Virus record (IMG/VR): IMGVR_UViG_3300017917_003766
Coordinates: 1-64,000 of that record
Source: a virus
Reading direction: 5' to 3' (one strand)
DNA: 64,000 nt
Shown here: positions 55,286 to 64,000 of the stretch, piece after piece
Layout of the letters: each line of letters starts with the position of its first letter
Numbering within the stretch: position 1 is the first letter of the stretch
Made by a program: the position numbers and the translations under genes
The notes under the pieces: model-generated
Seen by the model: the letters and a program-made list of their open reading frames with translations, nothing else
What the model was told of the DNA's origin: nothing
Database searches by the model: none

Positions 55286-58016
55286 TTATACTGCCCATAC
55301 ACTAGAACAGCCAGCATACGTATATCTGCTTCCAGGAAATCCAGAATATGTTATAGCCCTAGGACTTGGTCTTTGCCCGCTAGAATTTGGATGTTGATCA
55401 ACGTATTCACCACCACCGATTGAAACACCTATATGACCAGCCCCATCTTCTCCTCCAGTCCAGTAAACAAGATATCCAACAGGTGGATTTTTACCAGTTT
55501 CTGAATTTGCGCTAAACCAGTCTTTGTCTTGATCTCCAGTTTGGACATTTTCCCAGTGAGCAGATGCTGTTTCAAACTGTCTGAGAGTTTTTGTCGGAAC
55601 TGTTTTTTCAAAAGTTCCACCTGTCCACTCTTTTGTCGTTAAATCCGTTTCTGCTGCATCAAATATACCTACCGACGCAGATAAAACTCTAGCGAATCTA
55701 TCGCATTGGAAATTGCCATTTAAATCTTTTCTATACTGATCTAGCCACTGAGGTATCCTGTTTACCTTAAGCCAATTTGCCGCTTCCAAAACCTGAGTCT
55801 TTGTGAATGAAGTTGAGGTATTTTCATTTGATGCTGCAGGTGGATTTTCATATCTATCAGCCACATTACCAGTATATGATATAGGCTTGCTTTGTTGTTC
55901 GTCTTTGTTTGTTCCATCTTTGGTTTTATCAAAATAAACTTCACCACTTAACCATCCTTCTACATATGGTTTTGTTTTTGGATTAAACTTTGGTAAATTT
56001 TCTCTAACCCATTTTATTAATTCCTCTATTGCTTTACCGCTAGTTAGATACACATTCACTGCGTCTTGAAATTTTACACCAAAGATAAAACCGCAATCAG
56101 ATCTATCACCGTAATCTCCCCAGTGAAAAAATCCGTTAGATTGAGTTATCTTTGATGTATTCTTAAAGTCAACTCTACCCCACTTTTGCATGAGTGCCCA
56201 TACTTGATTTATCGGGTACCACAATCTATCATCTGTATCTGCTTTTCCGTTATTTTGTAGTTCTATCATTTTTTTTGCTATTGCATTTGAATCCCAACCC
56301 TGTTCTTTTCCTGGAACGTATGCCAAATCGGACGCCAAAACCATTGATGGATTAACTTTAGATCCGTCATAATATATTGGAACTGCGCTTGAACTATTTC
56401 TTTGTTTATTCATTTGGGAAATAAGATTATATTGAAACATTCCAAAGGAATAATCGCCGGTAAAGCCAGTTGAATTTTCTCCGCATACTCCATTAAATGA
56501 TGATGGATTTCCTACGCTTTCTCTAGCTGAAACAGCGCAGAGAACAGCTGCCACCTCCTCGCTGAATGGACCTTCTTTTGTTAATAAAATAAATAATTCA
56601 TTTAAAGAAAGATCTGGTCCACTAGATTTATAGTTTTTATACGCTTTTTCTTTTGCGGCTGAAATATCTTCTTCGGTGTTAACATTGACATAATCTGACG
56701 TTGATGCCTGCGACTGTTGAGTAGAAATCCAACCAGAAGAACCTATATATTGCCCACCTCTACTGGGGCTAAAACTAATATGTATATTATCTTTATGTTC
56801 CGCTGCAGATTCTATATTTACGTATTTAAGATTTTCATACATTGTTTTTATTGGATGGCTTTCAGATTCAAAACCTTCTCCTACGCCAAGATCTTTTGCC
56901 ACATCAGGGTTAATGACGATCAGATCGGGTATGAGCTGCATTGGTAGCGAATTCAATCTTGATAGCACATAATTTAAAGAAGACGCATAGTGCTCTTTTG
57001 ATTTTCCAAAATTAGAGAAAGAACCAATTGAATCAATATCAAAAGCTCTACCGAATACATGATCTGATATTGTATTTGTATTGTTTGCGTCTAGTCCACT
57101 AGCTGGATTAATATTTCTTTGACTTTGATCATCTTCTGATAATATCGCTCTGGACAAACCAAATCTACCTTTTATTGGAACACCTTTTGTTGGGTCAGTG
57201 AGTATCAGTAGGCATTCTATTAAAGAAGCGCATACATACGCTCTTTTGCTTTGCGCACTAATCAATGACTCATCTATAGTTCCATCTTGGGAAGAATCTG
57301 GGAAATAAGACTGCGTCTGCGCAAATTTGTATGATGTAAGTTGGTTTGGTATATCAAACTGAAAACCAACACTCAATGCTGGTTCTGGTATTCTTTTATT
57401 TAGCTCTCTTCCTCTTTCTAGATATATATCAGATTCTTCAGCCGGCAATTCATCGACAACAGCAATTGGCCTTGAGCCGAGAGATGGAGCACCAGGTTTT
57501 AGTTCATATACAATATTGTTGTGCTTATAGAATGCACCATTTGATTCTCCAACATAAGAAGTTGATTTATTTTTTGCCAGGTCGCTCATCATTTTTTCTA
57601 AAATTGGATTTGGCATTTTTGATGGAGAAAGTCCTGTACCGAGCATTGATTGACCGACGGTTTTCAGGTATGCCTCTGATCCAGTAAGGGTTGCTTTTTC
57701 TCCTTCATTTCCTTGATAGTCTGGATTTGGGACTTCAAACCCTTCGTACTTTGCGCCAGCTGTTAAAATTCCATGAAGAGAAGATTGTACGAATTTGTTG
57801 TTGACATCCATCAATGTAGCTGGATTTCTTGAAAGCGCTCCGCCCAGCCATTATGTCAACAACGTCTCTTGATGTAAGCGATTGGTTTACGTATTTTTCT
57901 TTTGAGGCGGATGTCACCAAGCTTTGACTACCGTTGGGGTTAAATCCTTCTGCTATTTTTGAGGTAAATGATTTGGAATTATCAAAATCATCTATCGTCA
58001 ATCCAAATTCATCCAT
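55286..58016 (-). CDS. Tail lysin with peptidase, transglycosylase and CHAP-like modules, one recoding site
   Basis: 909 residues when CGGA at 57839-57842 is read in +1 (Gly59). Domains: M15-like peptidase with SDHVFGRAFDID (~317-328), H319 and D326 in the S-x-H-x-x-G-x-A-x-D pattern, and a later HISF; lysozyme/SLT-like segment with ARESVGNPSS and DYSFGMFQYN (~500-530); C-terminal CHAP/NlpC-like unit with FQCDRFA (~775) as possible nucleophile and GHIGVSIGGGEYVDQH (~870). Three wall-cutting modules on one chain fit a tail-tip enzyme for DNA entry. N-terminal part precedes the site, so nothing useful is made without recoding. Confidence 0.82.
57839..57842 (-). other. Recoding site CGGA (tail lysin)
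   Basis: GCT GGG then C-GGA GCG CTT TCA. Joins VVDIMAG to GALSRNPATLMDV. Gly59. Confidence 0.88.
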
Positions 58017-58018
58017 GA

Positions 58019-61000
58019 TTATGTTGACCTTTGTTCTATGTACTGCACGTTGGGTATTTGATCATCTAGTCCTATTTCTGCTGGTCTACTTCTTAGTAGA
58101 TCAACGGTATATACTTGAGCTAGATTATTCGTAACCAATTCCCAGTTAAGAGTGGCTGGACCACCATCATCATAGTACTCATCCCATCCCACATAAGGCC
58201 ATTCAGAGGCTTTTGAATACAATGCTTCCATTATTTTAAAGCTTACAAGAACATTGAACATCTTTATTTTATCATCTGGAAGATTTATAAGTGGATCAGA
58301 TGACCCAGTAACTTCAAAGTATTCTTTTACATTAGAAGTAAAAATCGACGAGTAGATTACATCAAATTTTATATAAAGAACGGATTCGGGATAAAGTGTT
58401 TCTTTAAACTTTTGTTTTATTATACTTAGCGATTCAAACTGATTTTGAATAAATAAATCTCTAACCATTAATATATTATCCTGAATGTCATTATCGATCA
58501 TTCTATAGAACACAGTTCCTAACGATTTATCTGCTTCAGAATCTCCATAATATTTTCCTTTTAGATAACTCTTAGTTGTATTTTGTTTTGAACCTGGGGC
58601 AAGATCGTCTTCTGTATACAAAGAAGTAGCTGATGCATTGTTTGGAGAAATCCTAATCACAAAAGGATTTTCCGAAAGCTTTTCATGAACGAATAGAGCT
58701 GCCTGTCCACCTGGTGAATCTATATTAATTCCTTGAATTGGGCCAGGAGATTTATTAGATACATTTACATATCCCTCAAAAACACCAAGCTTAGAAGCTA
58801 TGATTCCTTCTAATCTAACTTTAAATGGTGCAGACTGAGGACTCAAAAGATCAATTACCTCAATTTCATCTCCATCAATTACTTTATTTAATTTACACAA
58901 AACTTTGAAGAATTGATTAAACCCTGCCTTATCTGGTCCAGTTCCAGAGTATTTCAAAACCTCTGCATTAACCAGCGCATTTTCCAGGCTGACATGTCTT
59001 ACCAGATCAGATATTTGTTTTTCTTTCCAACCCATATTCTTAAGTAGATCATCGTACCTTATGAAAGCATTTCCTTCTGGAGTTCTAACCTTAGAGCGAA
59101 CACCAAGTATTCCTGGAAGAAGTCTCTTAGTGTGATACCTGCCGACAACCATGCCCTGATTTATAGAAAGACCAGCATCCATCGGTTGACCGTTTCTATT
59201 TAGATAAGAAATATAACAACCATGTTGATCTAGTACATTATCCCTAACCCACTTCCAACCCTTCCACATTATGTTTGTTGCCGCTGCCGCTGCTATTCCA
59301 CCACCAACTGGTCCACCAAGGAAAGTCCCAACAGCAGCTGATCCAATTGTAGTCGCTGCGTACATTGCAGCAAGGCCAGTAAGACTTACTTTTGAATCTG
59401 CATTTGCCTTTAGTTGCTGCTCAACTTGGGCTTTGGCATCGAACAGTCCCTCTGCTGTAAAGTTTGCCATAATATCCTTACTTAAAGCACTAGATCCGTG
59501 AGTAAACTGCACTCCACCAAGCATTTGGACTCTAAGCGCTTGAGCTATTCCATCTGTTGAAATATTGCCATTAGAAAGTATTCCTGTACTTCCAGCTTGA
59601 ACTGAGTTCATTATCATCCTAGTATCATTTCTGATATTTTGTATTGAAAACCAAGAATGCATCCATGATGACATAAACCATCTAGCTGGATCATTTACGG
59701 TAACAAAGGCGTTGGGTGTTATTGATGTAACAAATCCCATATTTGGAGTAAAGTGATGGACTACTTGTTCTACTTCAAATATTCCGTACATTCTTTCATA
59801 GACGTCAGCTAAGTAAACAAGATCGTGAGGTCTTATGTCGGCACTACCAAGAACAATTAATTCACCTGAGTAAATATCTTTTAGCGATTCTCTTAAATGG
59901 GCAAGCGCAACCCTTCTTGCCATTAATTCATCTGGGGCACCTTGCGTGGTTTTAATTGCACTTCTTGAAAACTCAATAGGGTTAACTAGTGGATGTATTA
60001 GCCCAGTTAGGCCAGAACCAAATAAGTTATCAAAATACAATCCTGTTTCAACTGTTTTTTCAACTTGTCTTTCTGAAGGAATACTTTTATCAAGAGCGAC
60101 AGTAACTGGATACTTACCATCTGAAACTGCCGTTATTGAAGTGGCGACATTGGTTGTTGTTTCTTGGATATTATTATTTAATATTGTTGAAAAAGAACTC
60201 AGGTAATGCATTCTCTGGAATGGTTCTCTTACCTCTACAACTGGTTCTCCATACTCTCTCGTGAATGGATTGTCAACAGCTCTTAAAATTGAACCTGGTC
60301 TTCCCATCGAATAATAAATAGAGTCATTAAATACTTTATTTAAAATATTGGCTTGTTTTGCAAAGTTGTCTACTTCAGAAAGTTGATATCCCATTTGCAT
60401 CATTGATATTCTAAACATATTCATTAATCCGCTTAAGCCGTCACTAAGTGCAGTAAACAGTGGTCCAATATTAGCATCCCAAAAACTATCTACATTATGT
60501 GCTAAAACACCGACAAAGTTTGTAGCGCTATTTCCCTCGCCTTTATTGTCAGCCAATAGCTTTAAGAATTTTTTCTTATCAGAAGAATAATTTTGATTAG
60601 GATCAATAAATGCTGCAAAGATTTTATCCACAGAATGAAAGTCCCATTCGTCTCCCCAACTTCCTAAGCCTATTCCTATTTTTCTAGATGGCTTAAGAAC
60701 TAGCCAAGCTCTTGCATACGGGTCCTGCCACATGGCTTGTCTAAATAAACCAACAACAATTAAGAAAACCTGTCTTGCGCTAAGTGTTTTATCTTTAGTC
60801 TTACCAAGTAAATCTGATGTTTTTATCAATCCTCCGCCAATAGTTTGACCAACTATTAGGCTCACATTGCTTGCATTTTGGAAAAACTTTCCTAGTTTTT
60901 TATATTTTGAAACAATTAGCTGATTGAAATAACTTACTAAACCACCCTGATCAAGAGAAGCGTCTATTAGATTTCTTCTAGAATACTCTATTGCTTCTTT

Positions 61001-64000
61001 TACCAATCTATCTTCTTGCTTTAAGGGTGGTGGAGCATCTGGATCGGTAAATCTAATGATATTTGGTTTTTGATTAATAAAATCGCTTCCCAACAAAAGT
61101 GTAAATTCATCGACTGCTCCGTCACCAGAAGAAGAATATTTTTTAATAACTTCTGGACTGGAGTTTGGATTTTTTATTATTTGCATAATAGCATCTGGAA
61201 GTCTTGTATCATCATCTGGATCTAGGCCAAAAGCATCGAAGAAAATTTTCTTTACAGAGTCGTAATTATGATATCCAAATCTAAACTGATCCCATACGTC
61301 ATTTGCCTGAGCTAAACTTCTTCCATCTCCAGCTATAACATGGGTTGTTGAACTATACCCTTCATCGTAAAAAGATCTTGCCTCTCTGGATGTTCCGTCC
61401 AGTGGATCATAAATAGGAACAAATTGAACTCGACCAGTTCCTTTTGTGTCACCAGTCGTTGGAAGTTCTTTATCTAAAATTTCCCATAATCTGTCTTTTG
61501 ATAATTTATCATATTGAGCAGAAAGCACTAAATCAAAATAACCATCTTTACCATCTTTTGATGGTACCAAGTTTCCACCACGAGCAGCTGCTAAAGCAAA
61601 GTCTCCATCAGTTAGAAGATTAACTCCACCAACTGGTGCAAGTTCTCTAAATGCGCTATTTAGAGGACTGCCAGGTGTTGTGTTTAATATTTCAAGCTGT
61701 CTCTCTACATTATCAACAGATCCGCCTATTTTACCAGTTCTGTATAGGCTACCAGCATTGACGATTTCTGCCAAAAGCTTTTTATCTTTTGATCCAGAAG
61801 CGTCAAATCTTCCAAATCCAATCAAATAGTTTCCATCTTCACCAAAAACTTGCTTAGACTGTTCAGTTAATTCAAATTCATTTGCCGGGTTATATAATGT
61901 TGTTACTACTCCAAGTGGTATATCATCGTCAACAAATACATAGTAACACTCTCTAGGAATTGGGAACGGCGCTAACCCAGCTTTAGCTAATGATTTGGCG
62001 GCCTTTGCCGCATCTGAACCATCATCAAATGCTTTATTTATAATACTTTGAAAACGTGCTCCTGAATCGGTTGGAGTTTCAAGTGGGGAAAGATGCATCA
62101 TTCCTAAATAATAGGCTGCATCTGGAGAAACTATAGCTTCAAGTTTTTCGTTTATATTTTTTGTTCCTTCTGAATTGCTTTCATATGCTTCTATTTCATC
62201 ATTGCCCCACAAAAAGAAGGCTGGCTTGCATACAACAGCGGTTCTTGTAATTGGACTATATACTAAAACTTTTCTCTGTTTATAGTCAGATGGTTTTCCA
62301 TAAAATTCGTTGTCTTTTCTTTCTGAAAAATATTTTTCTTTGAACTTTTTAAACATTTCATCATCTTTATCACCATCAGATATGTCATATGGCCATCTCA
62401 TAGCTATGTAAAATTGTTCATCTATTGCCGTTTCTGGGCTACCCCATTCTCTATAACTAAACTTACTAGAAGAAATTATCTTTGAGTTATTGATATACTC
62501 ATATTCCCAAGAACCTTCAAGTTTTTTAGTTACTTTTGGTACTTCGTTTTTCATCGATGGCAGTGGCATACGCACCAGGTTTTTTGCCTTTGCATCAACG
62601 GTTGATTGCACTAAGTCAAATATAGAATTTTCTTCGCTAAGTAGTGTAGATTTATCTACGGATTTAGTAAATGATAATGCATCAAGTTTAATCGAAAATT
62701 CATTTTTATTTTTAGAGTCTGGTATTACATCGGTTAATGCTGTCGAACCAACCAAATTACCCTCATATGTCAATAGATTTAAGTAAACTTCATCTTCAAC
62801 TAACTTTTCGTACTCTTTATCTCCTTTATGAACTGTTGCATTTTGTATATCTCTATTTTTTGAAAGAGCATAAAATGGATAATCTAACAAAACTGCACCA
62901 GATGTTCTATCTGTAAAATATGGGAATGAGTATCGTAGTGGAATTTGCGGTATTTCTTTGTGAACTGATTGTAAATCAGACACTGGAACTTCAATTAAAT
63001 TTTTTGTACTCGTTATCGGTAAGTGAAACCCTATTGTTGCGTATCCTTTATTCACTGGTATTTCAGATACAATCTTTTTATTTTCTGAATCAGTGTATTT
63101 TAGTCTCTTTGGATCGGTAATATTAATTACTCTTCCCTTTAACACTCCAGCTGGTGCGTATATGTCTGCCCCAAGTGATTGATCTTTAGCAATTTGCTCC
63201 AAGCTTAATAGCGGACTCCTTATTGTTCTAAATGCTTCATAGTCTGCAGTTGGATTAGATGATTGATTTATCTTATTCAACAAATCAAGAAGCTCAGCAT
63301 CTGGGCTTCTGTAAGAGGGTGTTTTTAGTCCTAGTTCAACTGCTTTGTTTTCCGAAGGGAATCCAGTAGTTATTGGGACAACTCCAGACGTATAAAGCCA
63401 ATGTGGTTTTCCATAAAATATTGTTGATCTATCTTCAAACGGACGAACGGCAACTATATAGTTTGGTAGCAGTCTTGCACACATTTGAAACATATCCCAA
63501 ACTGTTTTCATATAAGTTTGAGCCCTAAATGAAACTTCATCAAATCCTGGCATGTCATCATCGAGAGTACTTATTAGGCCCATGGTCGCAAATATATTAG
63601 CCCCACCACGACCAGACAGAGATCCAAGCAGTGTAGCGCCACCGAATGCCGCAGTTGTTACACCTATTACAGGTAGGGCTAATCCACCAGTTCCAATAGC
63701 TAAGGCGGCACCAGCAGCAAGTAGCGATCCACTTAACAAGCCGGCAGCTAAACCACCGCTTGATCTAGATTCCTTACCAGCATTTGCCACATCAATTGCA
63801 TCTGAAGCGGCGCTGTCTCCACTATCATATCTTCTTAAAAGATCATTCCATGAAGCGTCAGTGAGCCTATCGAGATAATGCAGTCTTGGATTTGGCTGAT
63901 CTTCTGGAGTTAAGGTAGAAGCATTGGACCATCCATCGCCAAGATCGCCGCCCAAAAATTGAGCGACTCCAGTTCCATTTCCTGGATAAATATTTCTTTT
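58019..64000 (-). CDS. Giant baseplate hub-type protein (5' end outside window)
   Basis: The frame is open to the window edge, at least 1993 residues, with no usable ATG in the last 45 nt, so the start is outside. Two Gly/Ala-rich hydrophobic stretches (GGLAAGLLSGSLLAAGAALA near the start, and AAVGTFLGGPVGGGIAAAAA later) could enter membranes. Later, GELIVLGSADIRPHDLVYLA and FEVEQVVHHFTPNMGFVTSI match gpD-like tail-hub cores. Near residue 1690, VIDGDEIEVIDL then FKVRLEGI resembles an SNase-like OB-fold. Central hub or tail tip. No CGG in frame across ~2000 codons. Confidence 0.7.
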   Translation of the reverse strand, partial: KRNIYPGNGTGVAQFLGGDLGDGWSNASTLTPEDQPNPRLHYLDRLTDASWNDLLRRYDSGDSAASDAIDVANAGKESRSSGGLAAGLLSGSLLAAGAALAIGTGGLALPVIGVTTAAFGGATLLGSLSGRGGANIFATMGLISTLDDDMPGFDEVSFRAQTYMKTVWDMFQMCARLLPNYIVAVRPFEDRSTIFYGKPHWLYTSGVVPITTGFPSENKAVELGLKTPSYRSPDAELLDLLNKINQSSNPTADYEAFRTIRSPLLSLEQIAKDQSLGADIYAPAGVLKGRVINITDPKRLKYTDSENKKIVSEIPVNKGYATIGFHLPITSTKNLIEVPVSDLQSVHKEIPQIPLRYSFPYFTDRTSGAVLLDYPFYALSKNRDIQNATVHKGDKEYEKLVEDEVYLNLLTYEGNLVGSTALTDVIPDSKNKNEFSIKLDALSFTKSVDKSTLLSEENSIFDLVQSTVDAKAKNLVRMPLPSMKNEVPKVTKKLEGSWEYEYINNSKIISSSKFSYREWGSPETAIDEQFYIAMRWPYDISDGDKDDEMFKKFKEKYFSERKDNEFYGKPSDYKQRKVLVYSPITRTAVVCKPAFFLWGNDEIEAYESNSEGTKNINEKLEAIVSPDAAYYLGMMHLSPLETPTDSGARFQSIINKAFDDGSDAAKAAKSLAKAGLAPFPIPRECYYVFVDDDIPLGVVTTLYNPANEFELTEQSKQVFGEDGNYLIGFGRFDASGSKDKKLLAEIVNAGSLYRTGKIGGSVDNVERQLEILNTTPGSPLNSAFRELAPVGGVNLLTDGDFALAAARGGNLVPSKDGKDGYFDLVLSAQYDKLSKDRLWEILDKELPTTGDTKGTGRVQFVPIYDPLDGTSREARSFYDEGYSSTTHVIAGDGRSLAQANDVWDQFRFGYHNYDSVKKIFFDAFGLDPDDDTRLPDAIMQIIKNPNSSPEVIKKYSSSGDGAVDEFTLLLGSDFINQKPNIIRFTDPDAPPPLKQEDRLVKEAIEYSRRNLIDASLDQGGLVSYFNQLIVSKYKKLGKFFQNASNVSLIVGQTIGGGLIKTSDLLGKTKDKTLSARQVFLIVVGLFRQAMWQDPYARAWLVLKPSRKIGIGLGSWGDEWDFHSVDKIFAAFIDPNQNYSSDKKKFLKLLADNKGEGNSATNFVGVLAHNVDSFWDANIGPLFTALSDGLSGLMNMFRISMMQMGYQLSEVDNFAKQANILNKVFNDSIYYSMGRPGSILRAVDNPFTREYGEPVVEVREPFQRMHYLSSFSTILNNNIQETTTNVATSITAVSDGKYPVTVALDKSIPSERQVEKTVETGLYFDNLFGSGLTGLIHPLVNPIEFSRSAIKTTQGAPDELMARRVALAHLRESLKDIYSGELIVLGSADIRPHDLVYLADVYERMYGIFEVEQVVHHFTPNMGFVTSITPNAFVTVNDPARWFMSSWMHSWFSIQNIRNDTRMIMNSVQAGSTGILSNGNISTDGIAQALRVQMLGGVQFTHGSSALSKDIMANFTAEGLFDAKAQVEQQLKANADSKVSLTGLAAMYAATTIGSAAVGTFLGGPVGGGIAAAAATNIMWKGWKWVRDNVLDQHGCYISYLNRNGQPMDAGLSINQGMVVGRYHTKRLLPGILGVRSKVRTPEGNAFIRYDDLLKNMGWKEKQISDLVRHVSLENALVNAEVLKYSGTGPDKAGFNQFFKVLCKLNKVIDGDEIEVIDLLSPQSAPFKVRLEGIIASKLGVFEGYVNVSNKSPGPIQGINIDSPGGQAALFVHEKLSENPFVIRISPNNASATSLYTEDDLAPGSKQNTTKSYLKGKYYGDSEADKSLGTVFYRMIDNDIQDNILMVRDLFIQNQFESLSIIKQKFKETLYPESVLYIKFDVIYSSIFTSNVKEYFEVTGSSDPLINLPDDKIKMFNVLVSFKIMEALYSKASEWPYVGWDEYYDDGGPATLNWELVTNNLAQVYTVDLLRSRPAEIGLDDQIPNVQYIEQRST

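Noticed and set aside
1575-57842. Random assembly indels as the cause of the frame breaks
   Set aside because: Homopolymer or random indels would occur at varied motifs and in both directions. All 20 are +1, all at CGG. A systematic base-calling artefact at CGG cannot be excluded from sequence alone, so it stays as the main test.
1-64000. CRISPR array, insertion sequence or integrase
   Set aside because: No direct-repeat/spacer pattern, terminal repeats or transposase/integrase motifs seen on either strand.

Overview
The window is one long AT-rich stretch of a tailed-phage genome. Nearly every gene lies on the minus strand, densely packed and often overlapping by a few bases. A baseplate/tail module with a gp25-like protein, a gpJ/gp47-like protein, a spike-type OB-fold protein and a gpD-like hub points to a contractile-tailed (myovirus-type) phage. 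ThyX, a monomeric class II ribonucleotide reductase, an MSMEG_6728-family protein, promoters placed for leaderless translation and a secreted protein with a Thr-rich linker are compatible with an actinobacterial, possibly freshwater, host. That host assignment is inference.

Layout (coordinates fall as transcription proceeds). 64000-32341 is the virion module: hub, tail lysin, spike, gp25, gpJ and several very large fibre/wedge-like proteins with an embedded metallophosphoesterase. 32273-31692 is a probably abundant virion protein followed by a terminator. 31524-8349 holds nucleotide metabolism (RNR, ThyX, dNMP kinase), replication (DnaE, DnaB-like helicase, AEP-type primase, RNase H), several PD-(D/E)XK nucleases, a sigma-like factor, a C5 DNA methyltransferase, SNase and glycosyltransferases. 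8347-4652 holds many tiny Lys-rich proteins plus endolysin and a holin-like protein. 4624-1 holds a 2-oxoglutarate oxygenase, glycosyltransferases, a NeuD-like acetyltransferase and a secreted protein. One small + strand gene (11836-12009), with its own promoter, terminator and distinct codon use, interrupts the minus-strand array.

Main finding: many genes look broken into overlapping open frames, and every break has the same form. Twenty times, in 13 genes, an in-frame CGG triplet is followed by continuation in the +1 frame as if the C were skipped and GGN read as Gly (CGGN = Gly). Applying this one rule restores full-length DnaE, a RecB/Cas4-like nuclease, a Vsr/DUF559-like nuclease, another PD-(D/E)XK nuclease, a NeuD-like transferase, a sigma-like factor (three sites, net return to the starting frame), the tail lysin, the spike, and structural proteins of 712, 1563 and 1906 residues. 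Checking CCG triplets of the + strand by eye, I found no in-frame CGG in any gene except at these sites; all other occurrences are out of frame. Arg is written with AGA, AGG, CGA, CGC or CGT. The codons before the sites are nearly all different, which argues against ordinary P-site slippage. It favours decoding at the A site, either a quadruplet CGGN codon read by an unusual tRNA-Gly or forced +1 entry of tRNA-Gly at an unassigned CGG. A systematic sequencing artefact is the main competing explanation and can be tested in the reads.

If real, the system would make synthesis of the replicase, sigma-like factor, three nucleases and most of the tail depend on a dedicated decoding factor, comparable in spirit to stop-codon recoding in other phages. 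No tRNA gene is visible in this window, so the factor would have to be elsewhere in the genome or in the host.
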